The notes under the pieces were generated by a model that was not told where the DNA came from, searched no databases, and saw only the letters and a list, made by a program, of their open reading frames with translations. The position numbers and the translations under genes were made by a program. This document shows, in pieces, positions 22,405 to 31,598 of a DNA stretch of 64,000 nucleotides. The first letter of the stretch is position 1. Each line of letters starts with the position of its first letter. This stretch comes from Brachybacterium faecium DSM 4810 (lineage in GTDB: Bacteria > Actinomycetota > Actinomycetes > Actinomycetales > Dermabacteraceae), in NCBI GenBank assembly GCA_000023405.1, contig CP001643.1, positions 2,666,001 to 2,730,000 on the forward strand. The letters are read 5' to 3'.

Positions 22405-23894
22405 GACGGCTCCTCGTGGTCGGAGCGCCGTCCGGCCCCGTCCTCGAGGAACGAGGGCGGTTCGAGATCCTCGAGGAACGAGGGATCCTCGAACATGGCG
22501 GAGGACAGCGCTGTCATCTCTCCGGTCATCGTAGACGGCTCGATCACGGGAGCGCCGCGACGGCGCCGCATCCTGCGCGAGCCGAGCGAGAGCCGGCGGC
22601 GGCGCAGCGTGGTGAACGGCGAGGAGATCGCCGGGGTGTAGGCGATGCCCTGGCGGCGGACGTAGGGCATGAACCGGGAGGCCAGGAGCTGGCCGAGCAC
22701 CACGCCGGCGGCGATCGAGACTGCGATCTCGGCCGCGCCGAGCAGCTCGGCGACGCCCAGGGAGAGCTCATCGCCGAGCCCCAGCAGCCCGCGGTAGATG
22801 CGGCTGCCGGGCACCAGCGGGATCACTCCCGCCATGACGAAGGCGAGGGAGGGGGCGCGCAGCCGGTCGGCGAGCGCGGTCGCCGCGAGACCGGTGAGGA
22901 AGCCCGCGACCCCCACCGCGACGGTCCGGTCCACCACCCCGGTGAGCAGGTGGGCGATGGTCCCGGAGCCGGCGGCGACGAGCGCCCCGACCCACAGCAG
23001 CCGGATCGGCACCTGGGTGCCCACCCCGTAGCCGAGCCCCATGCCCAGGCCGGAGATGATGACCACCACGACCGTGGTGAGGTTCAGGGGGATCGCGGCG
23101 CTGACGGAGATGTCCGCCCCGCTGACGTCCGCGAGCAGCAGCCCGCCGCGCACCCCGACCACGAGGCCGACGGTGAGCATCAGCGCCTCGAGCATCCGCC
23201 CGGCGGCGGTGACGTACCAGCCGGTGACGGCATCCTGCACCGCGCTGATCGAGGAGAGCCCGGCCAGCTGCACGATGATGCAGGAGACCACCACGATCGA
23301 GGGGCTCACGCTCTCGTCGATGAGGGCGACGGAGACAGCGCCGCCCACTGCGATGAAGCCGCCCAGCACCTGGCTGTAGAAGGGCGGGATGTTCCAGCGG
23401 GCCAGCAGCTCGCTGATGGCGATGAGCAGACCGGCGGAGAGGGTCGCGGCGACCACCACCAGGCTGCCCGCTCCGAAGAAGAGCGCCGCGGCGCCGCCCA
23501 TCACGGCGAAGCCGCCGACGACCAGCGGGATGCGGTACAGCGGCGACTGCTGGGGCACGGAGGCGGCGCGGCGGCGCGCCTCGTCCAGCGGCAGGTCGCC
23601 GGAGAGGTACCCGTGGGAGATGTCCTCGAAGGCGGCGAGGCGGGCGAAGTCCTGCACGCGGGCGCTCGCGGAGCGCACACGGGTGAAGGGGGTGGCCGAT
23701 TCGTCCGCCAGATAGGAGATCGTCACCTCGTTGAACGTCACCTGCACGGAGACGTTGCGCAGACCGGAGGAGCTCGTCACCCGCAGCACGGTGGCGGTGA
23801 CCTCCGAGGCCGCCGCGCCGTTGGTGAGCAGGCCCTCTCCGATCCTCATGGCGAGGTCGAACACGGCATGGAGCCGGGCGGAGTCGGTGGGCAC
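22401..23894 (-). CDS. threonine/serine exporter family protein (ThrE-like)
   Basis: 497-residue inner-membrane protein. The N-terminal soluble ThrE domain (RIGEGLLTNGAAASEVT...VQVTFNEVTISYL) is followed by about ten hydrophobic helices (residues about 125-400, fused ThrE and ThrE_2 modules) and a basic cytoplasmic tail with a short duplication (DPSFLEDLEPPSFLED). Family members export threonine and serine. The start GTG 23892-23894 is favoured over ATG 23912 because CATGAT (23901-23906) ends 6 bases before it, a leaderless arrangement; using the ATG would add six residues (MWHDRA). Confidence 0.85.
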   Translation of the reverse strand: MPTDSARLHAVFDLAMRIGEGLLTNGAAASEVTATVLRVTSSSGLRNVSVQVTFNEVTISYLADESATPFTRVRSASARVQDFARLAAFEDISHGYLSGDLPLDEARRRAASVPQQSPLYRIPLVVGGFAVMGGAAALFFGAGSLVVVAATLSAGLLIAISELLARWNIPPFYSQVLGGFIAVGGAVSVALIDESVSPSIVVVSCIIVQLAGLSSISAVQDAVTGWYVTAAGRMLEALMLTVGLVVGVRGGLLLADVSGADISVSAAIPLNLTTVVVVIISGLGMGLGYGVGTQVPIRLLWVGALVAAGSGTIAHLLTGVVDRTVAVGVAGFLTGLAATALADRLRAPSLAFVMAGVIPLVPGSRIYRGLLGLGDELSLGVAELLGAAEIAVSIAAGVVLGQLLASRFMPYVRRQGIAYTPAISSPFTTLRRRRLSLGSRRMRRRRGAPVIEPSTMTGEMTALSSAMFEDPSFLEDLEPPSFLEDGAGRRSDHEEPS

Positions 23895-24004
23895 GGCTCG
23901 ATCATGCCACACGGATCCGGCGGCAGGACACTCCTCCGTCCCGCCGGTCTGCTCACAGCCGGGAGGTCACCGTCCCGGTGCGGCGTGCAGCGGTGTGCGG
24001 GGGC

Positions 24005-24295
24005 TCAGAGGTTCGGCGAGGAGGAGAGCACGCCGAGGGAGATCGCGAGCACCAGCAGCACGGCGACGTCGAGCCCGCGGGAGCGGACGGCCAGGGCGCC
24101 GACCGCGCGGACGGGCAGCACCGCCCGCAGCACGGCGAGGATCCCCAGCAGCAGGGCCAGCACGAGCCCGGCCGAGGCGGCGGAGACGAGCACGCCGACC
24201 ACGATGCTCCCGGCGAGCACGAGGAGGGCGAGGGTGAGCACCGCCTGCCGTCGCACGGCCGCGGGGAGGGAGGTGGGATCGGGTGACTGCGGCAC
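24005..24295 (-). CDS. DUF3017 family small membrane protein
   Basis: 96 residues with three hydrophobic helices. The core AVLRAVLPVRAVGALAVRSRGLDVAVLLVLAI resembles the DUF3017 pattern known from other actinobacteria, where it often lies near purine/one-carbon genes; purH and purN lie 3 kb away on the same strand. GTG start at 24293-24295 with TACGAT (24302-24307) ending 6 bases upstream, so probably leaderless. Function unknown. Confidence 0.75.
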   Translation of the reverse strand: MPQSPDPTSLPAAVRRQAVLTLALLVLAGSIVVGVLVSAASAGLVLALLLGILAVLRAVLPVRAVGALAVRSRGLDVAVLLVLAISLGVLSSSPNL

Positions 24296-24390
24296 GGCCC
24301 CATCGTACGGGCCCTCGCATGCCGCCTGCCCGGTTACCCTGGCCGTGGCCGGCAGCGCCGTCGGCCATCCACGATCTGGAGGACTCCTCG

Positions 24391-25908
24391 ATGACCAGCC
24401 CCGGTTCGACGACCGGCCCCACGCGCCGCGAGCACGACCTGCTCGGAGACCGCGACGTCCCCGCCGATGCCTACTACGGCGTCCAGACCCTGCGCGCGCA
24501 GGAGAATTTCCACATCACGGGGGTGCCGCTGCACCACTTCCCGCGCATGATCGAAGCGCTCGCCCAGGTCAAGCGCGCCGCTGCGCGGGCGAACCACCGC
24601 CTCGGCGCGCTCGATGACGAGCGCGCGGCCGCGATCGAGCAGGCCTGCGAGGAGATCGTGGGCGGGGCGCTGCACGAGCACTTCGTGGTCGACATGATCC
24701 AGGGCGGCGCCGGCACGAGCACGAACATGAACGCCAACGAGGTGATCGCCAACCGGGCGCTGGAGATCCTGGGCCACGAGAAGGGCCAGTACGACCAGCT
24801 GCACCCCAACAACCACGTCAACCTCGGCCAGTCCACCAACGATGTGTACCCCACCGCGGTGCGGCTGACGATCATGCTGTCCTTCCCGGCGCTCGCCGAG
24901 GCGATGGATCAGCTCATCACGACGCTGCGCAGCAAGGGCGAGGAGTTCTCCTCGGTGCTGAAGATGGGCCGCACCCAGATGCAGGACGCGGTGCCGATGA
25001 CGGTGGGCCAGGAGTTCCACGGCTGGGCCACCACGATCGAGGAGGACGTCCAGCGGCTGACCCGCACGGCCACGCTCTTCCAGGAGATCAACCTGGGGGC
25101 GACGGCGATCGGCACGGGGATCACCTCTGATCCGCGCTACGCGCAGATGGCCACCTCGGATCTCGCCGAGCTCACCGGGATCCCCTTCGTGGTCTCCGCC
25201 GATCTGGTCGAGGCCACCAGCGACACCGGCGCCTTCGTCACCTTCTCCGGGATCCTCAAGCGCATCGCGGTGAAGATCTCGAAGATCTGCAACGACCTGC
25301 GCCTGCTGTCCTCGGGCCCGCGGGCGGGCTTCCACGAGATCAACCTGCCCTCGGTCCAGCCGGGCAGCTCGATCATGCCGGGGAAGGTGAACCCGGTGAT
25401 CCCGGAGGTCGTCAACCAGGTCGCCTACGAGGTGATCGGCAACGACCTCACGGTGACCTTCGCCGCGGAGGGCGGGCAGCTGCAGCTGAACGCCTTCGAG
25501 CCGGTGATCGCGTTCAACATCCTCGAGTCCACGCGGATCATGACCCGGGCGATGAACACCCTCGCCGACCGCTGCATCGCGGGGATCACGCTGAACGAGG
25601 ACGTGCTCGAGGACTACCTGCGCCGCTCCATCGGCATCGTCACCGCCCTGGTGCCGGTGCTGGGCTACTCGGCCTCCACCGAGGTGGCCGAGGAGGCTCT
25701 GCGCACCGGGCGGCCGGTCGCGGAGCTGGTGCTCGAGCGGGAGCTGCTGGACGAGAAGCGGCTCGCGGGGCTGCTGTCCCCCGCCTCCATGACCGCACCG
25801 CACCGCACCACCGTCACCGGGACGATCCCCGCGATCGAGGATCCCGAGGCGACCCGGCCGGATTCCGGGGAGATGGCGCTGCCGCCGACGGAGCGCGCGG
25901 ACTTCTGA
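24391..25908 (+). CDS. aspA: aspartate ammonia-lyase
   Basis: 505-residue fumarase/aspartase-superfamily enzyme converting L-aspartate to fumarate and ammonia. The superfamily signature GSSIMPGKVNPVIPE is at about residues 328-342; VHPNNHVN-type and STNDVYPTA segments are present (HPNNHVNLGQSTNDVYPT). The aspartase-like N-terminus (REHDLLGDRDVPADAYYGVQT) supports aspartase over fumarase. A tail of about 35 residues after the usual end is unconserved-looking. ATG 24391 with GGAGGA upstream. It converges with ppk2, 30 bases apart. Confidence 0.93.
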   Translation: MTSPGSTTGPTRREHDLLGDRDVPADAYYGVQTLRAQENFHITGVPLHHFPRMIEALAQVKRAAARANHRLGALDDERAAAIEQACEEIVGGALHEHFVVDMIQGGAGTSTNMNANEVIANRALEILGHEKGQYDQLHPNNHVNLGQSTNDVYPTAVRLTIMLSFPALAEAMDQLITTLRSKGEEFSSVLKMGRTQMQDAVPMTVGQEFHGWATTIEEDVQRLTRTATLFQEINLGATAIGTGITSDPRYAQMATSDLAELTGIPFVVSADLVEATSDTGAFVTFSGILKRIAVKISKICNDLRLLSSGPRAGFHEINLPSVQPGSSIMPGKVNPVIPEVVNQVAYEVIGNDLTVTFAAEGGQLQLNAFEPVIAFNILESTRIMTRAMNTLADRCIAGITLNEDVLEDYLRRSIGIVTALVPVLGYSASTEVAEEALRTGRPVAELVLERELLDEKRLAGLLSPASMTAPHRTTVTGTIPAIEDPEATRPDSGEMALPPTERADF

Positions 25909-25938
25909 CGTCGGGCCGACGGGTGGGCGGCCGGGGGC

Positions 25939-26844
25939 TCACTCGTCGGCTTCCTCCATCTTGCCGCGCATGACGAGCTTCGGATCCGGGGTGCCCACCA
26001 CCTCGTGGTCCTTGTCCTCGTACTCGAACTGGGACAGGAAGTAGCGCATCGCGTTCAGGCGGGCGCGCTTCTTGTCGTTCGAGCGGATGATCGTCCACGG
26101 CGCGTACTTCTTGTCCGTGCGCCGGAACATCTCCTCCTTGGCGAGGGTGTACGCCTCCCAGCGGTCGAGGGACTCGAGGTCCATCGGGGAGAGCTTCCAG
26201 CGCCGCACCGGGTCCAGCTGGCGGATCGCGAAGCGGGTGCGCTGCTCCTTCTGGGAGACGGAGAACCAGAACTTCGTGACGTGGATGCCGGAGTCGACGA
26301 GCATGCGCTCGAAGTGCGGGACCTGGTTCATGAAGGTCTCGTACTGCTCGGGGGTCGCGAAGCCCATCACCCGCTCGACCCCGGCGCGGTTGTACCAGGA
26401 GCGGTCGAACAGCACCATCTCGCCGTCGGTGGGCAGATGCTGGATGTACCGCTGGAAGTACCACTGGCCGCGCTCGCGGTCGCTGGGCTTGTTCAGCGCG
26501 ACCACCCGGGCGGTGCGCGGGTTGAGATGCTCGGTGAAGCGCTTGATGGTGCCGCCCTTGCCGGCGGCGTCCCGGCCCTCGAAGATGATGATCGACTTCT
26601 GATCGTTGTCCTCGAGCCAGTACTGGTACTTCAGCAGCTCGACCTGCAGCTTGTACTTCTCGCGCTCGTACTCGTCGCGGTCCATGCGGGTCTCGTAGGG
26701 GTACCCCTCCTGCCAGGTGTAGACGGGGTTGCCCTGGGGATCGATGAGGTCCGGATCCGGGGTGTGGCCGTCCAGGACCGAGTACCCCTCCTCGCGCAGA
26801 TGCTCGATGTACTCGCGCAGGCTCTGGTTGTCAGGGATCTTCAC
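25939..26844 (-). CDS. ppk2: polyphosphate kinase 2
   Basis: 301-residue PPK2-family kinase moving phosphate between polyphosphate and nucleoside diphosphates. Walker A EGRDAAGKGG at residues 89-98, the Walker B region VLFDRSWYNRAGVERVMGF at about 147-165, and the lid-type basic segment around SQKEQRTRF. Single-domain class I length. GTG start at 26842-26844 with GAAGGAG upstream; a TACAGT -10-like box lies at 26878-26883. The longer upstream frame lacks family similarity. Confidence 0.93.
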   Translation of the reverse strand: MKIPDNQSLREYIEHLREEGYSVLDGHTPDPDLIDPQGNPVYTWQEGYPYETRMDRDEYEREKYKLQVELLKYQYWLEDNDQKSIIIFEGRDAAGKGGTIKRFTEHLNPRTARVVALNKPSDRERGQWYFQRYIQHLPTDGEMVLFDRSWYNRAGVERVMGFATPEQYETFMNQVPHFERMLVDSGIHVTKFWFSVSQKEQRTRFAIRQLDPVRRWKLSPMDLESLDRWEAYTLAKEEMFRRTDKKYAPWTIIRSNDKKRARLNAMRYFLSQFEYEDKDHEVVGTPDPKLVMRGKMEEADE

Positions 26845-26963
26845 GGCCGCTCCTTCGCACGCTGGGGGATGGGACCAACTGTAAAGGCCCCGCATGGCGT
26901 CCCGGTGAACTGCAGGTCCCGACCCGGGCGGTCGGTGCGCCCCGCCGCGGGAAGCGGCGACAG

Positions 26964-26993
26964 GGGCGTGCCGACCATCAGGTCGGCACGCCC
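26964..26993 (-). terminator. terminator after purH
   Basis: Perfect 13-bp stem GGGCGTGCCGACC with its complement and a four-base loop, 14 bases past the purH stop codon and before ppk2 on the same strand. No T-tract. Confidence 0.75.
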
Positions 26994-27007
26994 TCTCGGC
27001 GGTTCCC

Positions 27008-28675
27008 TCAGTGGGAGAAGTGCCGCGTCCCGGTGAGGTACATGGTCACGCCGGCGCTCTGGCAGGCGGCGATGACCTCCTCGTCGCGGATCGATCCGCC
27101 GGGCTGCACGATCGCGCGCACACCGGCGTCGAGGAGGATCTGGGCGCCGTCCGCGAAGGGGAAGAACGCATCGGAGGCGGCGACCGCCCCGCGGGCGCGC
27201 TCGGGGGCGTCCTGGCCCTCGGCGTGCTCGCCCAGGGTGTTGGCGCGGGAGACGGCGAGGCGGCAGGAGTCCAGGCGGTTGACCTGGCCCATGCCGATGC
27301 CGACGGCGGCACCGTCCGCGGCGAGCAGGATCGCGTTGGACTTCACCGCGCGCACCGAGCGCCAGGCGAAGGCGAGGTCGGCGAGGGTGCCCTCGTCGGC
27401 CGCCTCGCCGGCGGCGAGGGTCCAGCTCGCGGGGTCGTCGCCCGCGGCGTCCAGGGCGTCGGCGTCCTGGAGCAGCATGCCGCCCCAGATCTCCCGCATC
27501 TCCACGGGGTGGTGGTACTCCCCCTGCAGGCGCAGGATGCGCAGGTTCTTCTTGGTGCGCAGCAGCTCGAGCGCATCGTCCTCGTAGCCGGGTGCCAGGA
27601 TCACCTCGGTGAAGATCGGCTTGACCTGCTGAGCCATGGCGAGGGTGACGGTGCGGTTGGCGGCGATCACGCCTCCGTAGGCGGAGAGCGGGTCGGTGCC
27701 GTGCGCGCGCCGGTGGGCCAGGGCGATGTCCTCGCCCTCGGCGGCGACGGCGACGCCGCAGGGGTTGTTGTGCTTGACCACGGCGACGGCCGGCAGCGAG
27801 TGGTCGAAGGCGGCGCGCACCGCGGCGTCGGCGTCGACGTAGTTGTTGTAGCTCATCTCCTTGCCGCCGAGCTGCTCGGCGCCGGCCAGGCCGGGACGGT
27901 CCTCGTCGGTGACGGCCAGGCGGGCCCGCTGGTGCGGGTTCTCGCCGTAGCGGAGGGTGGCGGTGATGCCGAGCTCGGCGGCGTCCGCCTCGGAGAGGTC
28001 CAGCACGGAGACCTCCTCCTCCTCGTCGTCCTCGCCCGCGGCGGCCTCTGCGGCCCCGCCCTCGGCGAGCGCGCCGGAGAGCTGCTCGAGCATCCAGTCG
28101 CTGATGGCCTCGTCGTACTCGGCGGTGCGGGTGAACGCGATGGCGGCGAGCTCCTGGCGCTCGGCGAGGGTGAAGCCGCCGGTGCTCGCGGCCTCGGCCG
28201 CGGTGGCGTAGTCCTCGGGGTCCACGACCACGGCGAGGGAGGCGAAGTTCTTCGCGGCGGCGCGCACCATGGTGGGCCCGCCCACGTCGATCTTCTCGAT
28301 GATCTCGTCGAAGCCGCCCCCGGCCGCGACGGTCTCGGAGAACGGGTAGAGGTTCACCACGACGAGGTCGAAGGGGGCGATGTCGTGATCGGCGAGCTGG
28401 GCGCGGTGCGCCTCGAGGCGCTGGTCGGCGAGGATCCCGCCGTGGATGCGCGGGTGGAGGGTCTTGACGCGGCCGTCGAGCATCTCGGGGAAGCCGGTGA
28501 TCGTCTCGACCTCGGTGACGGGGATCCCGGCCTCGCGGACGGTGCGCCCCGTGGAGCCGGTGGAGACGATCTCGACCCCGGTCTCGGCGAGGGTGCGGGC
28601 GAGGTCGACGATGCCGGTCTTGTCGAAGACGGAGAGGAGGGCTCGGCGGATCGGGCGGCGGTCTGCGGTGCTCAC
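27008..28675 (-). CDS. purH: bifunctional AICAR transformylase/IMP cyclohydrolase
   Basis: 555-residue enzyme for the last two steps of IMP synthesis. The N-terminal MGS-like cyclohydrolase domain is at about residues 1-150 ([26 protein letters not shown]). The transformylase domain follows with [17 protein letters not shown] and [10 protein letters not shown]. Between them, at about residues 205-240, lies an acidic insertion ([15 protein letters not shown]) not typical of the family. GTG start at 28673-28675 with AGGAG 8 bases upstream. A ZTP riboswitch fills the leader, so expression should rise with ZMP/ZTP. Confidence 0.96.
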   Translation of the reverse strand: MSTADRRPIRRALLSVFDKTGIVDLARTLAETGVEIVSTGSTGRTVREAGIPVTEVETITGFPEMLDGRVKTLHPRIHGGILADQRLEAHRAQLADHDIAPFDLVVVNLYPFSETVAAGGGFDEIIEKIDVGGPTMVRAAAKNFASLAVVVDPEDYATAAEAASTGGFTLAERQELAAIAFTRTAEYDEAISDWMLEQLSGALAEGGAAEAAAGEDDEEEEVSVLDLSEADAAELGITATLRYGENPHQRARLAVTDEDRPGLAGAEQLGGKEMSYNNYVDADAAVRAAFDHSLPAVAVVKHNNPCGVAVAAEGEDIALAHRRAHGTDPLSAYGGVIAANRTVTLAMAQQVKPIFTEVILAPGYEDDALELLRTKKNLRILRLQGEYHHPVEMREIWGGMLLQDADALDAAGDDPASWTLAAGEAADEGTLADLAFAWRSVRAVKSNAILLAADGAAVGIGMGQVNRLDSCRLAVSRANTLGEHAEGQDAPERARGAVAASDAFFPFADGAQILLDAGVRAIVQPGGSIRDEEVIAACQSAGVTMYLTGTRHFSH

Positions 28676-28699
28676 GTGGCGTGCTCCTGTTCGGATCTG

Positions 28700-28778
28700 C
28701 TGCTGCGGGCACCCAGGCGGTCGATGCCCACGAGGTCACTCCCCGGTGGTCCCCCACCTTCGCCAGTCGTGTGCCCCC
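28700..28778 (-). promoter_or_regulatory. ZTP (pfl) riboswitch upstream of purH
   Basis: The leader RNA carries the hallmarks of the pfl motif in order: CGACUGGCG (28761-28769), then a GUGGG-rich strand, ACCACCGGGGAGUGA (28736-28750), and CCGCCUGGGUGCCC (28707-28720). This RNA binds ZMP/ZTP, the substrate of PurH. The purH Shine-Dalgarno (28684-28688) comes 12 bases after the last conserved strand and there is no terminator hairpin, so control is probably at translation initiation. Confidence 0.88.
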
Positions 28779-28784
28779 ACTCTA
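28779..28784 (-). promoter_or_regulatory. -10 element for the purH riboswitch transcript
   Basis: TAGAGT on the minus strand. A start about 7 bases downstream would place the riboswitch at the very 5' end of the RNA. It lies 26 bases beyond the purN stop codon, so purH has its own promoter. Confidence 0.5.
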
Positions 28785-28810
28785 TCGGGGGCGGCGCCGG
28801 CGGTGCCGTC

Positions 28811-29383
28811 TCAGCGGGCGGCCGTGAGACGCCGCACCACGTCGACCAGCAGCGGCTGCTCGACGGCCTTGATCCGTTCGTGGAGGCTCGCCTCGGTGTC
28901 CTCCTCGCGCACCTCGACCGCGGCCTGCGCGAGGATCTGCCCGGTGTCCACCCCGGCATCGACCTCGATGACGCTGCAGCCGGTGATCTTCACGCCGTGG
29001 GCGAGGGCGTCGCGCACTCCGTGCGCGCCGGGGAAGGAGGGCAGCAGGGCCGGGTGCGTGTTGATGATCCGGCCGCCGCAGGCCTCGAGCAGCGGGGGGC
29101 CGACGAGCTTCATGAAGCCGGCGAGCACCACGAGCGCGGGGCGGTGGGCGGTGACGGACTCGGCGAGCGCCGCGTCCCAGGCGGCCCGGTCGGGATGCTC
29201 GGACAGGCGCACCACCTGGGTGGGGATCCCCGCGCTGCGGGCGTGCTCGAGGCCGGGCGCGTCACGGTCGGCGATCACGGCGACCACTTCGTAGGGGCAG
29301 TCCGCGGCGCGCTCGGCGGCCAGGAGCGCGGCGAGGTTCGAGCCAGTGCCGGAGATGAGGACGACGATGGGGAGACGGGTCAC
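28811..29383 (-). CDS. purN: phosphoribosylglycinamide formyltransferase
   Basis: 190-residue GART that formylates GAR with 10-formyl-THF in purine synthesis. It shows ISGTGSNLAALL near the N-terminus, the formyl-transfer motif INTHPALLPSFPGAHG (His) and GCSVIEVDAGVDTGQI (Asp). The start GTG 29381-29383 is chosen over ATG 29419 because TACCCT (29390-29395) ends 6 bases before it, a leaderless arrangement, and because the protein then begins as in relatives (VTRLPIVVLISGTG). perM-purN-purH order matches mycobacteria. Confidence 0.95.
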   Translation of the reverse strand: MTRLPIVVLISGTGSNLAALLAAERAADCPYEVVAVIADRDAPGLEHARSAGIPTQVVRLSEHPDRAAWDAALAESVTAHRPALVVLAGFMKLVGPPLLEACGGRIINTHPALLPSFPGAHGVRDALAHGVKITGCSVIEVDAGVDTGQILAQAAVEVREEDTEASLHERIKAVEQPLLVDVVRRLTAAR

Positions 29384-29479
29384 CGCGACAGGGTACTCGG
29401 CGCCCCGCGCGCTCGGCATCCGGCCGGGGCGGGGCGCAGCTGGGAACCGGTGGGGAGCCGAGCAGGCACAATGGTCTCG

Positions 29480-29896
29480 ATGAACAGCGACTCCTCCTCC
29501 GGCCCGCCCTCGGACCCCGCGCCCGCTCGGCGCCGCCGCCTGGTGGGCGGATTGACCCTGGCGATGCTCGCCTCATGGCTGCTGATGCTCTCGCCGCTGC
29601 CGCTGTCGCTGTTCTCCGGCCTCACCGGGCTGGTCGCGCTGGTGCTGCTGATCGTGCTCATCGTGCGCTCGCTCCGCGAGCGCCGGTACTCGATGGCGGT
29701 GATCGGTGTGCTGCTCGGGGTGCCCGCCACGCTGATGATCATCGCCGGGGCGACGCTGAGCGTGGTGTTCTACGGGCCGATGTCCGAGCTCGAGCAGTGC
29801 CGCTCCGCGGCCCTCACCGAGCAGGCGCGGGTGCAGTGCGATGCGGACGCGCAGGGCTCGATGGTCGAGTGGGTCGGCGGTCTGCTCGGGGCCTGA
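29480..29896 (+). CDS. small membrane protein of unknown function
   Basis: 138 residues. A Ser/Pro-rich cytoplasmic start (MNSDSSSGPPSDP) and RRRR precede two or three membrane helices (about residues 22-60 and 72-98), then an extracytoplasmic tail with two cysteines (EQCRSAALTEQARVQCDAD) that could form a disulfide. I do not recognise the family. CACAAT (29467-29472) ends 7 bases before ATG 29480; an in-frame ATG 9 bases earlier is possible. It sits on the opposite strand between purN and perM, interrupting that conserved order. Confidence 0.7.
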   Translation: MNSDSSSGPPSDPAPARRRRLVGGLTLAMLASWLLMLSPLPLSLFSGLTGLVALVLLIVLIVRSLRERRYSMAVIGVLLGVPATLMIIAGATLSVVFYGPMSELEQCRSAALTEQARVQCDADAQGSMVEWVGGLLGA

Positions 29897-29964
29897 TCAC
29901 CGCCCCTGCTCCCCGTCCCTGCTCCCCGCCTCTGATCCCGCTGGGACGGCGCCCGCCGCCCCGG

Positions 29965-31428
29965 TCACCGCTCGGTGTCGTCGGCGCTGCCCGCGCTCCC
30001 GGCGCTGCCCGCGCTGCTCGCGGTGCCCGCGGATCCGGGGGCGCGCGTTCCGGCGTCGGGGACGTCGCTCTCGGCGTCGGTGTCGTGGGCGTTGCCGGTG
30101 CTCTGCCCGTGCTCCCCGTGTCCCGTCTCCCCGCGCGTTCCGCGCTGGGTCTCGCCGCGCTCGCTGCGCTCGGCCGCCTCGACCCGCTCGCGCAGGGAGG
30201 CGACGGCGCCGCGGGTCCACGGGATCAGCGGGGTCGCGAGCACTCCGAGCACCAGCGCGGTGGTCACGGCGACGAGGCCGATCAGCGGCAGCGCCAGGGT
30301 GCTCATCTGCGGGCCCAGGTGCACCAGGCGGCCGTCGCCGATCCCGCCCGTGGACAGGCCCGCCAGGAGCAGGCAGGCCACGATCACGGCGAGAGGATAG
30401 GCCGCCCAGGCGGTGATCCGGTCGCGCAGCGGGAGCGCCTCGACGTCCCGCACCAGGCGCACCGCGCCGAGCGCCACCGGCACCACGGGCACGAGCAGCA
30501 GCGTCCACGCCGCCGCGGGGAAATCGCCCGGCGCGGGGAGCGCTCCGAGCATCGGCAGCGCCGGGAGCACGCCGGTCTCGGCCCCGCCCAGGGAGATGCC
30601 GGTGGAGGTGCCCACCCCGACCGTGCCGCCGAGCACCACCGTGAGCGCCCATATGGCCACCAGCGGCAGCAGGGCGAGCTGGAGGAGGGTGAGCACGATC
30701 CCGCCGACGATCCCGGGAGCGAGGGAATCGAACAGCGCGGCCTGGGCGGGCACCGAGGCGAGCAGCAGCACCACCACGACCGCCATGCCGGCGCCCAGCA
30801 GACCGCTCAGCGCCAGCAGCACGGCACGCGCCACGTCCCCGTACGGGGCGGGCAGCAGCTCGAGCACGCGCACCCCCGGGACGGTCTCCGTCGGCTCCCG
30901 GCGCAGCGACCACAGCAAGCCGATGAGCCCGCCGGTGACGGCCACCAGCAGGCCGGAGACCACCGCCGAGGTGACCACGGGCGTGCTCTCCGCGCTGCGC
31001 CCGATCCCCGCGAGGACCGCGAGCCCGACCGCATAGACCAGCGCGTACATGCCCAGCGAGGAGCCGACGTCGCGCAGGGCGCCGGTGCGCAGCACGCCGT
31101 CGTCCCGCACGGGCCGCAGCGCGCGGCCCACCCGCCGCATGGCCAGCGCGGAGAGCATCAGCAGCAGCAGGAGGAGCCCGAAGGGGGTCACGGTGACGGG
31201 GCCCTCGATCACCCCGGTGCTGACGATCACCCCGCCGCCGTGCCCGAGCACGAGCACGCTGAGGGAGATGAGGATCGCGTCCAGCGCGGTGGCGCTCGAG
31301 GCCGTCCCCGCCACCTGGGCGGCCAGGGCGGGCACGACGGCCACGGCCAGCGCGATGCCGAGCGAGGACAGCGCCCCGAGCACGCCCCTGACCAGTGGCG
31401 TCGCGATGCTGTCGACTCTGCTGCTCAC
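29965..31428 (-). CDS. perM: PerM-like DUF6350 membrane protein
   Basis: 487-residue polytopic membrane protein with about ten to twelve hydrophobic helices up to residue about 400 and a hydrophilic, repetitive C-terminal tail (AGSAGSAGSAD). The position upstream of purN-purH matches mycobacterial perM, a protein needed for persistence and linked to stabilising the divisome; that function is known only from mycobacteria. GTG start at 31426-31428 with GAGGAG upstream. The symbol rests on gene order and topology. Confidence 0.72.
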   Translation of the reverse strand: MSSRVDSIATPLVRGVLGALSSLGIALAVAVVPALAAQVAGTASSATALDAILISLSVLVLGHGGGVIVSTGVIEGPVTVTPFGLLLLLLMLSALAMRRVGRALRPVRDDGVLRTGALRDVGSSLGMYALVYAVGLAVLAGIGRSAESTPVVTSAVVSGLLVAVTGGLIGLLWSLRREPTETVPGVRVLELLPAPYGDVARAVLLALSGLLGAGMAVVVVLLLASVPAQAALFDSLAPGIVGGIVLTLLQLALLPLVAIWALTVVLGGTVGVGTSTGISLGGAETGVLPALPMLGALPAPGDFPAAAWTLLLVPVVPVALGAVRLVRDVEALPLRDRITAWAAYPLAVIVACLLLAGLSTGGIGDGRLVHLGPQMSTLALPLIGLVAVTTALVLGVLATPLIPWTRGAVASLRERVEAAERSERGETQRGTRGETGHGEHGQSTGNAHDTDAESDVPDAGTRAPGSAGTASSAGSAGSAGSADDTER

Positions 31429-31598
31429 GCACTTGCTCCTCGGGAAGGGTCACGGCGGGACACGGAGCCGGAACGGCCGCGCGATCCCGCGGAGGGTTCG
31501 CCGGTCCATGGTCGCACCTCGGCGCGCTCCTCCCGCGCATCCGGGGAGGGGACGCGGGTCACGGTGCGGGCGGCTCCGGGTGCCGCATAATGGCACGG

